NCBI RefSeq assembly: GCF_011250645.1
Contig: NZ_JAANNO010000006.1
Coordinates: 206,762-270,761, forward strand
DNA length: 64,000 nt
DNA from: Motilibacter aurantiacus
GTDB lineage: Bacteria; Actinomycetota; Actinomycetes; Motilibacterales; Motilibacteraceae
Direction of reading: 5' to 3'
Below the pieces are notes generated by a model. The model made no database searches, was not told the origin of the DNA, and saw only the letters and a program-made list of their open reading frames with translations. Positions 15,818 through 23,208 of this stretch are shown here, one piece after another (position 1 is the first letter of the stretch; every line of letters begins with the position of its first letter). A program made the translations under genes and the position numbers.

Positions 15818-16261
15818 GTGGCGACGACGACCGCGGCGCAGAAGCGGGCGCAGGCGAAGGCCGAGTACGACGCCTTCCTCGCGGCCTGCCCGAGCCGGCA
15901 GCTGCTCGACCGGGTGTCGGACAAGTGGACGACCCTGACCCTCTGCGCGCTCGCCGGCACCGGTGGGCCGGTCCGCGCGCGCGGCCGGGCAGCCGGGCCC
16001 CGCCCGCTGCGCTACTCCGAGCTCGCCCGCGCGTTGGCGGGGGTCAGCCAGAAGATGCTGACGCAGACCCTGCGCTCGTTGGAGCGCGACGGCCTCGTCA
16101 CGCGCACGGTGACGCCCACCGTGCCGGTCACGGTGACCTACGAGCTGACCGACCTCGGCCGGTCGCTGCAACTGGTCGTGGGCGCGCTCAAGGCGTGGGC
16201 CGAGACGCACATGGACGACGTCCTCGCCCATCGCGCCGCACAGGAGGGCGCCGGCGCCTGA
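15818..16261 (+). CDS. HxlR family transcriptional regulator
   Basis: A 147-residue winged-helix regulator. The family signature is CPSRQLLDRVSDKWTTLTL near residue 24 and LRYSELARALAGVSQKMLTQTLRSLERDGLV near residue 63. The single N-terminal Cys in the CPSRQ position is where redox- or electrophile-sensing HxlR members carry their sensor thiol. A 16-residue Arg/Gly/Pro insert (VRARGRAAGPRP) separates the helices. AGGAGG precedes GTG 15818. Divergent from the AKR gene, its likely target. Confidence 0.92.
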   Translation: MATTTAAQKRAQAKAEYDAFLAACPSRQLLDRVSDKWTTLTLCALAGTGGPVRARGRAAGPRPLRYSELARALAGVSQKMLTQTLRSLERDGLVTRTVTPTVPVTVTYELTDLGRSLQLVVGALKAWAETHMDDVLAHRAAQEGAGA

Positions 16262-16271
16262 CCGCGCCGGC

Positions 16272-16958
16272 CTACGTCCCCGACACGCTCGCGACGGCCC
16301 GCACCGGGAACGTCCCGAGCTGCGCGAACGGCGCGGGCAGGGCCGTGAGCCGGGCCCGCCCCGCCTCGCCGCCGGTCGCCCGGTGCAGCTCGTCCAGCCC
16401 GGTGAGGTGCTCGACGATCGGGACGCCGGCGTGCAGCAGGCCGCAGTGCGCGGGCCGGGCCGGGTCCGCCGGCGAGTCGATGTTGAGCGCGTCGATCCCG
16501 ACGAGAGCAGGCTCCGCGGCCAGCAGCACCTGCACGGCGTCCGCCGTCACGAACGGCCCGCCGGTGACGTACGCCGGGGAGCCCCAGTGCCGCGACCAGC
16601 CGGTCCACAGCAGAATCGCGCGTCCACGTTCCCACGTCACGTGCGCGAGGCGTGCGGCGTCGACCGGTCCGTCGCCGCGCACGTCGACCAACGTCACCGG
16701 GACGTCGACCAGGCGCTCGAGCGGCAGGGACGCGATGTCGGCGCCTGCTGCGTGGAAGTGGCGCGGGGCGTCGAGGTAGGTGCCGGTGTTGGCGACCAGG
16801 TCGACGCCGAGGATCTCGAACGAGACGCCGGGAGCGAGCCGCCGCGCCGAGTCCTGCCGGTCGACGACGGTGCGCACCACCGGGGCGTCGAGCCCGGGGT
16901 AGGTCACCATGCCGTCGGTGATCGGGTGGCTGAGGTCGAGCAGGTGTCGGGTGGTCAC
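16272..16958 (-). CDS. Cyclase family protein (kynurenine formamidase-like)
   Basis: A 228-residue metal-dependent hydrolase. It begins DLSHPITDGMVTYPG as kynurenine formamidases do, and holds the metal-site region VANTGTYLDAPRHFH near residue 57. The classic motif is HxGTHxDxPxH; here the first His is Asn and the second is Tyr, a variant seen in part of the family. VGIDALNIDS and HAGVPIVEHL complete the fold. GTG 16958 has no clear ribosome site. No tryptophan-catabolism genes are adjacent, so the substrate is unknown. Confidence 0.85.
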   Translation of the reverse strand: MTTRHLLDLSHPITDGMVTYPGLDAPVVRTVVDRQDSARRLAPGVSFEILGVDLVANTGTYLDAPRHFHAAGADIASLPLERLVDVPVTLVDVRGDGPVDAARLAHVTWERGRAILLWTGWSRHWGSPAYVTGGPFVTADAVQVLLAAEPALVGIDALNIDSPADPARPAHCGLLHAGVPIVEHLTGLDELHRATGGEAGRARLTALPAPFAQLGTFPVRAVASVSGT

Positions 16959-17059
16959 CGGGGCACTGTGCCGCGTCGTGTCGCCGGTGGGCCAGCGGGA
17001 TCCCGCCAGCTTCCCCCGAGAACCGGCCACGTGCTCGATCGCCCCGTGCGGGCAGACGG

Positions 17060-17824
17060 CTACGCGCGCCCCCTGGCGTCCACCAGTGCCGCCACCCCGT
17101 CGAGCAGCCGCTCGAGCCCGAACTCGAACGTCCGCTCCGGCGCGGTGGCCGCCTGGTACTCCTCCCCCGCGGCCGCGCCGACACGTACGGCCAGCGGGTA
17201 CTTGTCGGCGTCGAGGACCTGCCCGAGCAGCGGGGCGTGCGCCTCCCACCACTCCAGGTCGCTCATCCCGGTGCGTACCGGGGCGGCCGCCGCGTCGACC
17301 GCGCCCCGCGCGACCCCGTGCACGAACACGGACACGAGCGTGACGACGGCGTCCATCTCGAGGTCGGAGAGCCCGATGCCGTCGACGGCGCGCAGCTCGT
17401 AGTCGTACTTGGCGATGACGTTCGGGCCCAGCGGCGGCCGGGACGCCGCCACCTGCAGGACCCAGGGGTGGCGCAGGCAGAGCTTCCACTCCTCGCGGGC
17501 GATGAGCTCCAGCCGGGCGCGCCAGCCCCCCTCGACCTGCTCGGGCCGGGCGGTCTCGGCGCAGACACGGTCGAGCATGACGTCGATCAGCTGGGCCTTG
17601 TTCGGCACGTAGCGGTAGAGCGACATCACCCCGACGCCGAGCTCGTCGGCGACCCTGCGCATCGACAGCGCCGGCAGCCCCTCCGTATCCGCGACCGCGA
17701 TCGCGCCACGGACGACCGCCTCGACGTCCAGCTTCGGCTTCGGCCCCCGGCTGGGCGCGCCCCGCACTCCCCACAGCAGCTGCATGCCGAGCGTCGGGTC
17801 GCCGCGGCCGGTGTACTCGCTCAT
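17060..17824 (-). CDS. TetR family regulator with TetR-type C-terminal domain
   Basis: A 254-residue repressor. The N-terminal 30 residues (MSEYTGRGDPTL...) precede the helix-turn-helix (VVRGAIAVADTEGLPALSMRR and VADELGVGVMSLYRYVPNK). The large helical C terminus resembles the tetracycline repressor C-terminal class often linked to drug exporters. It is divergent from a DrrAB-type ABC exporter, and duplicated operator-like repeats lie in the 78-bp space between them, so it is probably the exporter's repressor and self-regulated. Confidence 0.9.
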   Translation of the reverse strand: MSEYTGRGDPTLGMQLLWGVRGAPSRGPKPKLDVEAVVRGAIAVADTEGLPALSMRRVADELGVGVMSLYRYVPNKAQLIDVMLDRVCAETARPEQVEGGWRARLELIAREEWKLCLRHPWVLQVAASRPPLGPNVIAKYDYELRAVDGIGLSDLEMDAVVTLVSVFVHGVARGAVDAAAAPVRTGMSDLEWWEAHAPLLGQVLDADKYPLAVRVGAAAGEEYQAATAPERTFEFGLERLLDGVAALVDARGRA

Positions 17825-17844
17825 TTGTCAGTCATCCTAGAACT

Positions 17845-17887
17845 GGGTATGCAGTACGCAGAAACTGCTACCGGGTACGCCGTACCC
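17845..17887. promoter_or_regulatory. Tandem TetR operators before the ABC exporter
   Basis: GGGTACGCCGTACCC (17873-17887) is a perfect inverted repeat with a 3-base centre; GGGTATGCAGTACGC (17845-17859) is a close copy 28 bp upstream. The outer flanks ACTGGGTA (17842-17849) and TACCCAGT (17883-17890) are also complementary. They fill the promoter region shared by tetR and the ABC genes. Confidence 0.72.
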
Positions 17888-17902
17888 AGTCAGGAGGCCG
17901 CG

Positions 17903-18868
17903 ATGTCACCGACGGAGCCCGCCGTGCTCGCCGAGGGGCTGGGCAAGTCCTTCGGCCCGGTCCGTGCCCTCGAGCGGTTCGACCTGGCGGTTCCCGCCGG
18001 GTCGGTCTGCGGGCTGCTGGGCCCGAACGGCGCCGGCAAGACCACCGCGGTGCGGGTCCTCTCGACGCTGCTGCGCCCGGACGCCGGCACCGCGCGGGTC
18101 GCCGGCGCCGACGTCGAGCGCGACCCCGGGCGGGTGCGCGCGTCGATCGGGCTCGTGGGCCAGCACGCGGCCCTCGACGAGGCCCTCACCGGCCGGCAGA
18201 ACCTGGAGATGTTCGCGCGCCTGCACCACCTGCGCCCCCGCACGGCCCGGGCCCGTGCCGACGAGCTGCTCGCCGCCTTCGGCCTCGACGACGCGGGCGG
18301 TCGGCAGGTGTCGGGCTACTCCGGCGGCATGCGGCGCCGGCTCGACCTCGCCGCCGGGCTGGTCGTCGGGCCCGCCGTCCTCTTCCTCGACGAGCCGACC
18401 ACGGGGCTGGACCCCGCCGCTCGCGCCGACGTCTGGCAGGCGATCCGGCGGCTCGTCGCGGCGGGCACGACCGTCCTGCTGACGACGCAGTACCTCGAGG
18501 AGGCCGACCAGCTCGCGAGCCGGGTCTGCGTCGTGGCCGGCGGCACCGTCGTCGCCGAGGGGACGCCGCAGGAGCTCAAGGCCCGGCTCGGCGCCGACCG
18601 GGTCGAGGCCGTCGTGCGGCACGCGCGGGACCTGGAGCCGGCCGCCGCTCTGGTGGCCCGCGCCACGGGCGCCGGGGCCCAGGCCGACCAGGCGACACGG
18701 CGGGTGCAGGCCCCCGCGCCGGAGGGGGTACGCACGCTGGCGGCCGTGCTCGACGCGCTCGAGCGAGCGGGGATCGAGGTCGAGGACGTGGGGCTGCGCC
18801 GCCCGACGCTGGACGAGGTCTTCCTGCACCTCACCGGGCCGGCGGCCGGTGCGGAGGTGGCCGCATGA
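17903..18868 (+). CDS. ABC exporter ATPase, DrrA family
   Basis: A 321-residue nucleotide-binding subunit: Walker A GLLGPNGAGKTT (residues about 38-49), Q-loop IGLVGQHAALDE, signature SGYSGGMRRRLDLA, Walker B VLFLDEPTTGLD, and a C-terminal DrrA-type extension ending in LDEVFLHLTG. With the permease at 18865 it forms a daunorubicin-resistance-type exporter for drugs or lipids. AGGAGG precedes ATG 17903. The stop overlaps the permease start by 4 bp (ATGA). Its control by the divergent TetR is likely. Confidence 0.95.
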   Translation: MSPTEPAVLAEGLGKSFGPVRALERFDLAVPAGSVCGLLGPNGAGKTTAVRVLSTLLRPDAGTARVAGADVERDPGRVRASIGLVGQHAALDEALTGRQNLEMFARLHHLRPRTARARADELLAAFGLDDAGGRQVSGYSGGMRRRLDLAAGLVVGPAVLFLDEPTTGLDPAARADVWQAIRRLVAAGTTVLLTTQYLEEADQLASRVCVVAGGTVVAEGTPQELKARLGADRVEAVVRHARDLEPAAALVARATGAGAQADQATRRVQAPAPEGVRTLAAVLDALERAGIEVEDVGLRRPTLDEVFLHLTGPAAGAEVAA

Positions 18869-19674
18869 GCACCGCGACCCTCGCCGGGCGCGCCCGCTGG
18901 GCGGCCGCCGACGCGTACGTCATCACCCGCCGCGACGTGCAGCACTGGGTCAACCAGCCCGCCCCCTTCGTGGTGGGCCTGCTCTTCCCCGTGCTCATGG
19001 TGCTGATGTTCGGCTACCTGTTCGGCGGCGCGATGGAGTCGCCGGCCGGCGGGAGCTACCGGGAGTTCCTGCTGCCCGGCCTCTTCGCCCTCACGATGGC
19101 GTTCGGCCTGGAGGTCACCATGATCGCCGTGGCCACCGACGCCGCCCGCGGGGTGACCGACCGGTTCCGCTCCATCCCCATGCACCCCGCCGCCGTGGTG
19201 GTGGGGCGCAGCGCCGCGGACATGATCAGCGCGGCGCTCGGGCTGGCCGTCATGCTCGCCTGCGGGCTGCTGGTCGGCTGGGAGCCGCACCGCGGGATGC
19301 CCCGGGCGCTCGCCGCGGTCGGGCTGCTCCTGCTGCTGCGCTGGTCGCTGGTGTGGGTGGGCGTCTGGCTCGGGCTGCTCGTCAAGGGCCCGGAGTCCGT
19401 CGTGGCGGTGCAGATCCTGGTGTGGCCCGTCGGGTTCCTGTCCAGCGCGCTCGTCGACCCGTCGACCATGCCCGGCTGGCTGGGGGCGGTGGCCGAGTGG
19501 AACCCGCTCTCGGCGACCGCGGCCGCGACGCGCGAGCTCTTCGGCAACCCCGGCTTCGGCGGCACGTCCTTCGCCGCGGAGCACGCCCTGGAGATCGCGC
19601 TGGCCTGGCCGCTGCTGCTCGTCGCGGTGTTCTTGCCCTTGTCGGTCCTGCGGTTCCGGAAGCTCAGCTCCTAG
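18865..19674 (+). CDS. ABC exporter permease, DrrB/ABC-2 family
   Basis: A 269-residue membrane protein with six hydrophobic segments and the ABC-2 pattern: a cytoplasmic N terminus (ITRRDVQHWVNQPAPF), LFPVLMVLMFGYLFGG, LPGLFALTMAFGLEVT, and the family motif PTATRELFGN-like SATAAATRELFGNPGF before the last helix. Translationally coupled to the ATPase gene. The pair is a complete half-transporter set that would dimerise. Confidence 0.93.
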   Translation: MSTATLAGRARWAAADAYVITRRDVQHWVNQPAPFVVGLLFPVLMVLMFGYLFGGAMESPAGGSYREFLLPGLFALTMAFGLEVTMIAVATDAARGVTDRFRSIPMHPAAVVVGRSAADMISAALGLAVMLACGLLVGWEPHRGMPRALAAVGLLLLLRWSLVWVGVWLGLLVKGPESVVAVQILVWPVGFLSSALVDPSTMPGWLGAVAEWNPLSATAAATRELFGNPGFGGTSFAAEHALEIALAWPLLLVAVFLPLSVLRFRKLSS

Positions 19675-19698
19675 AAGCGTGCTTCGGCGAAGTAGCGG

Positions 19699-20517
19699 TC
19701 AGACTGCTCGGAGGACCGCGACCTCGAAGCCCCACGCCGGCTTGCGGTCGACGTCGAGGACCTCGAACGCGCCGCCCCCGCGCTCGAGGTCGGCCAGCAG
19801 CGCCTCGACGGTGTAGCCGGCGTGGCACTCGACGACCATCGAGCGCACCCGGCCGATCCACGGCGAGCAGTCGGCGAACACCTCGCGCTCGCCGCCCTCG
19901 ATGTCGACCTTGAGCAGGCCGACCTCGGCGAAGCCGTGCTCCTCGAGCAGGTCGGCGAGAGGGCGGGCGGGCACCCGCACGCCGCCCGGCCCGTCACCGA
20001 GCATGGTGAAGCCGTGCTCGCCGCTCGTCGTGCGCAGCGTCACCTCGCGCGCGTCCGCGGCGACCGCGACCGGCGCGACCGCGACCTCGGGAAGCCCGGC
20101 CACGTTGCGGCGCAGGACCTCGAGGTTCCCGGGCTCGGGCTCGACCGCGAGCAGCCGCGGGCGGCCGCCGGCGCGCGCGTACGCCCCGAGCAGCCAGCGG
20201 GCGGCGAGGCCGGTGTTGGCCCCGAGGTCGACGATGGTGGACGGCGGCGGGAGGAGGCGGACGACGGGCTCGTAGCCGTCGGACACGACGAGCTCGCCGA
20301 GGACGCTGACGTCGGTGCTGTGGCTGCGCAGGGCGACCCGGCCGCCCAGCGACCGCACCTGCACCTCGGCGACCCCGGGGCGGGGGAAGGCGAGCCTGCC
20401 GATGCCCTTCGACCTCGCCAGCCGTACCCGCAGCAGCCGGGCGAAGGACGCCGGCGAGCCGGTCTCCTTCCAGTACGCGCGCAGCAGCCGCGGGTAGTAG
20501 GAGAGCGGCGCGGCCAC
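19699..20517 (-). CDS. FkbM family methyltransferase
   Basis: A 272-residue SAM-dependent O-methyltransferase-like protein. FkbM features: TIVDLGANTGLAARWLL (SAM motif I) at about residue 93, LAVEPEPGNLEVLRRN, and LLKVDIEGGEREVF with a conserved acidic residue. GTG 20517 follows GGGAGG. FkbM enzymes methylate sugars or polyketides; no glycan or polyketide cluster is adjacent, so the target is unknown. It is convergent with the ABC permease, with 24 bp between the stops. Confidence 0.9.
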   Translation of the reverse strand: MAAPLSYYPRLLRAYWKETGSPASFARLLRVRLARSKGIGRLAFPRPGVAEVQVRSLGGRVALRSHSTDVSVLGELVVSDGYEPVVRLLPPPSTIVDLGANTGLAARWLLGAYARAGGRPRLLAVEPEPGNLEVLRRNVAGLPEVAVAPVAVAADAREVTLRTTSGEHGFTMLGDGPGGVRVPARPLADLLEEHGFAEVGLLKVDIEGGEREVFADCSPWIGRVRSMVVECHAGYTVEALLADLERGGGAFEVLDVDRKPAWGFEVAVLRAV

Positions 20518-20646
20518 GGGCGTACCTCCCGGCGACGGTCAGGACGGTCGCCGCAGCGTAGCCAGCCGCGGTCTCCCTCGGTGGTGGATCGCACGGCTCC
20601 CCGCCAGAACACTCCAGTCGGACGACGGGCCGCCGATCTACGTCCC

Positions 20647-20853
20647 ATGCGACCGGACACGATCAGCTGCCAGGACCTCGACTGGTTCATCGCCACCCGC
20701 TGCGACGTCGCCCGCTCGACCCACGAGCAGGCCCTGCGCGAGGGCGCCTACGACCTGGTGGAGCAGTCGTTCACCGACCCGCAGGCGCACCCGCGCCGGA
20801 CCGCAGCCGAGTACGTCGCGGCCGCGCGCCGCACGGCCGTCCCCGCCGCCTGA
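20647..20853 (+). CDS. Small hypothetical protein
   Basis: A 68-residue soluble, charged protein (CQDLDWFIATRCDVARSTHEQ ... AAEYVAAARR) that I do not recognise. The codon usage is strongly GC3-biased like its neighbours, supporting translation. No ribosome site is visible before ATG 20647, so a leaderless start is possible. It is divergent from the FkbM gene by 129 bp and has no obvious partner. Confidence 0.5.
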   Translation: MRPDTISCQDLDWFIATRCDVARSTHEQALREGAYDLVEQSFTDPQAHPRRTAAEYVAAARRTAVPAA

Positions 20854-20887
20854 GCCCAGCGCCCAACCCGGCCCGGCCCGGCGAAGG

Positions 20888-20971
20888 TCAGCGGCGGTGG
20901 GCCCCGCTGCGCAGGTAGACCACGCCCACCACGATCGCGACGACGGCCAGGACCAGGATCAGCTTCAACAC
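20888..20971 (-). CDS. 27-residue single-TM membrane peptide
   Basis: GTG 20971 opens a 27-codon frame encoding LKLILVLAVVAIVVGVVYL followed by a basic tail (RSGAHRR). TAGGA lies 9 bases before the start. The positive-inside tail and one TM helix resemble small membrane proteins common in actinobacterial genomes. Short length makes the call tentative, but composition and placement in the space before the methyltransferase gene fit a real gene. Confidence 0.45.
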   Translation of the reverse strand: MLKLILVLAVVAIVVGVVYLRSGAHRR

Positions 20972-21018
20972 GCTTGGGTCCTACCCCCGGGCCCGCCCGT
21001 CGAGACCCGGGCCGCGCG

Positions 21019-21765
21019 TCAGACCGGACGGCAGAGGTAGACCCGGTCCCACTCGGCGGTGCCGAGCAGATAGCGGTCGCGCTCCCAGGCCGAGAACGCG
21101 ACGGGCTCCGCCGTGACGTCGAGCCCGGCGGCCCGCACCCGCTCCTGGAAGCCGTCGTCGGTGTACCAGCGCACGTGGTCGGCCTGGCCGAAGTGGGTCA
21201 GCCGGCCGGCCTCGTCGGTGATCGTGGCGTCCTCGTAGACGGCGTCCAGGGTCGGGTTCACCGGCACGCCGAGCAGGGCCCAGCCGTCGGGGCGAAGCAC
21301 CCGCCGGATCTCGGACAGCGCCTTCGCGTCGTCCGGCACGTGCTCCAGGACATGGGAGCAGAGCACCACGTCGAACGAGGCGTCGGCGGCGTCGATCGCC
21401 GTCACGTCCAGCCGGACCGAGCGCGCGTCCGGGAAGAGGTCCCCCGCGACGTAGTCCAGGCTCGGCAGCGGCTCGATCTCGCGGCGCAGCGCCTCCTCCG
21501 GCGCCACGTGCAGCACGCGCAAGGGTGCGGTGTGGATGTCGGTGTGGCGGCGCAGGAAGAGGATCGCCCTGCGGTGCCGCTCCAGGCTCCCGCAGCGCGG
21601 GCAGACGACGTCCGGCCGGTCCCAGGGCAGGAAGTGCCGGAAGCGGCCCAGGCAGGCCGGGCACTCGTGGCTGTTGCCGGACAGCGCGACCGCCTGGGCC
21701 GTGTGGCGGATCCGGCGGGCCCCGGCGACGGCCGGAGCGGGCAGGGCGTGCGCGAGCTGCACCAT
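21019..21765 (-). CDS. Class I SAM methyltransferase with N-terminal zinc ribbon
   Basis: A 248-residue protein. A CPAC ... CPRC pair near residues 35-60 probably binds zinc. The methyltransferase part has a degenerate motif I (LRVLHVAPEEALRREI), LDYVAGDLF, and FDVVLCSHVLEHVPDD with DGWALLGVPV, as in Methyltransf_11/25 proteins. WALLGVPVNP and HVRWYTDDGF match a family of glycan- or small-molecule-linked methyltransferases, but I cannot name the substrate. ATG 21765 is chosen; no neighbour explains its role. Confidence 0.83.
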   Translation of the reverse strand: MVQLAHALPAPAVAGARRIRHTAQAVALSGNSHECPACLGRFRHFLPWDRPDVVCPRCGSLERHRRAILFLRRHTDIHTAPLRVLHVAPEEALRREIEPLPSLDYVAGDLFPDARSVRLDVTAIDAADASFDVVLCSHVLEHVPDDAKALSEIRRVLRPDGWALLGVPVNPTLDAVYEDATITDEAGRLTHFGQADHVRWYTDDGFQERVRAAGLDVTAEPVAFSAWERDRYLLGTAEWDRVYLCRPV

Positions 21766-21888
21766 CGATGTCCCCCCAAAGCTGATGTGCTCCGGACGGT
21801 AGAGGGCTTACTCCTCCCGGAGCCCCGCTTCAAGGGGTGGGTTCACCCGCTCGGCGGTCAGCAGCCTGCGTCGCCCCGCGAGGGCGGC

Positions 21889-23208
21889 TCAGGACGAGGC
21901 CTGGCGGCCCAGCACCGCGACGCACTCCACGTGCTGGGTCATGGGGAACATGTCGAACGCGCGCAGCGACTCGAGCACGTAGCCGCGCTCGGCGAACAAC
22001 GCGAGGTCACGCGCCAGCGCCGCGGGGTCGCAGGCGACGTACGCGACCGCGCGGGGCGCGAGGGCGGCGATCTGGCCGACCACCTTCGCCCGGGCGCCCA
22101 CCCGCGGCGGGTCGAGGACGACGACGTCCGCGCGGTCGGCGCCGAGCCGGGCGGGCACCGCCAGCACCCGGTCGACCGCGCCGTCGAGGATGCGCGCCTG
22201 CGGCAGCTCGTGCAGGTTGCGGCGTGCGTCGGCGACGGCGCGCCGGTCCCCCTCGACCGCGATCACCTGCCCGTCGGGCCCGACCCGCTCGGCGAGCGCG
22301 CCGGCGAAGAGCCCGACCCCGGCGTACAGGTCGAGGACGGTCTCCCCCGGCTGCGGCCGCAGGCCCTGCATCACCGCGCCGACCAGCGTGTCTGCCGCGC
22401 CCGGGTGCACCTGCCAGAAGCCGCCGGCGCCGACGCGCCACTCGCGGCCGGCAGCCCGCTCGCGCAGCCAGGTGCGGCCGCGGACGCGCTCGGCCCCCTC
22501 CGGCGTCTCCACGGCCACCGACGTGCCCTCGGCCAGGTCACCCGGCCCGGGCAGGCGTGGCCGCGCCCGGCCGGCCGGTGCGACGAGCACGGCACGGTCG
22601 CCCGCCCCGGACGCCACGACCTCGACCTCCGCCGCGCCCCGCCACGTCCGGGCGGTGGCGCCGACCTCGTCCACTCCCGGCGAGGCGATGCGGCAGCGGT
22701 CGATCTGCACCAGCTCGTGCGACCGGTGCTTGCGCAGCGCGAGCCTGGCCTCCCCGTCCACCGCGAACCGCACGCGTGTGCGCCAGCCGAGGCCGTCGCT
22801 GTCCCCGGGCACCGCCTCCACCTCGACCGGGACGTCGAGCCCGGCGAGCCGCCGCAGCTGCTCCCGCACGACGTCCGCCTTGAGCCGGCGCTGGGCGGGC
22901 AGCGCCACGTGCTGCCAGTCGCAGCCTCCGCAGCGGCCCGGCTTGGCGTAGGGGCAGGGCTGCTCGACGCGGTCGGGCGACGCCTCGATCACCCGGACGG
23001 CGTCGGCGCGCAGGAAGCGGGAGCCCTCGCCGCCGTCGGTCACGCGCGCGAGCACCCGCTCGCCCGGGATCGCGTGCCGGACGAAGAGCACCCGTCCCTC
23101 GTGGCGTGCGACGCAGTGGCCGCCGTGGGCGACCGGGCCGACCGTCAGCTCGACCTCCGAGCCCTTGGTGAGCTGGGCCGGGGCCGGGCCGGTGGGCTGG
23201 GTCGTCAC
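21889..23208 (-). CDS. TrmA/RlmD-family RNA uracil-C5 methyltransferase
   Basis: A 439-residue enzyme: an N-terminal TRAM domain (residues about 15-70, VGPVAHGGHCVARHEGRVLFV), a possible Fe-S Cys set (CPYAKPGRCGGCDWQH, C-x9-C-x2-C), then the SAM core (VLDLYAGVGLFAGALA) and VVLDPPRVGARAKVV, with VAYVACDPAALARDL containing the catalytic Cys. It methylates uridine in tRNA or 23S rRNA. The start GTG overlaps the permease stop by 4 bp, so the two are coupled. An orthologous pair is known beside ceoBC in mycobacteria. Confidence 0.93.
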   Translation of the reverse strand: MTTQPTGPAPAQLTKGSEVELTVGPVAHGGHCVARHEGRVLFVRHAIPGERVLARVTDGGEGSRFLRADAVRVIEASPDRVEQPCPYAKPGRCGGCDWQHVALPAQRRLKADVVREQLRRLAGLDVPVEVEAVPGDSDGLGWRTRVRFAVDGEARLALRKHRSHELVQIDRCRIASPGVDEVGATARTWRGAAEVEVVASGAGDRAVLVAPAGRARPRLPGPGDLAEGTSVAVETPEGAERVRGRTWLRERAAGREWRVGAGGFWQVHPGAADTLVGAVMQGLRPQPGETVLDLYAGVGLFAGALAERVGPDGQVIAVEGDRRAVADARRNLHELPQARILDGAVDRVLAVPARLGADRADVVVLDPPRVGARAKVVGQIAALAPRAVAYVACDPAALARDLALFAERGYVLESLRAFDMFPMTQHVECVAVLGRQASS

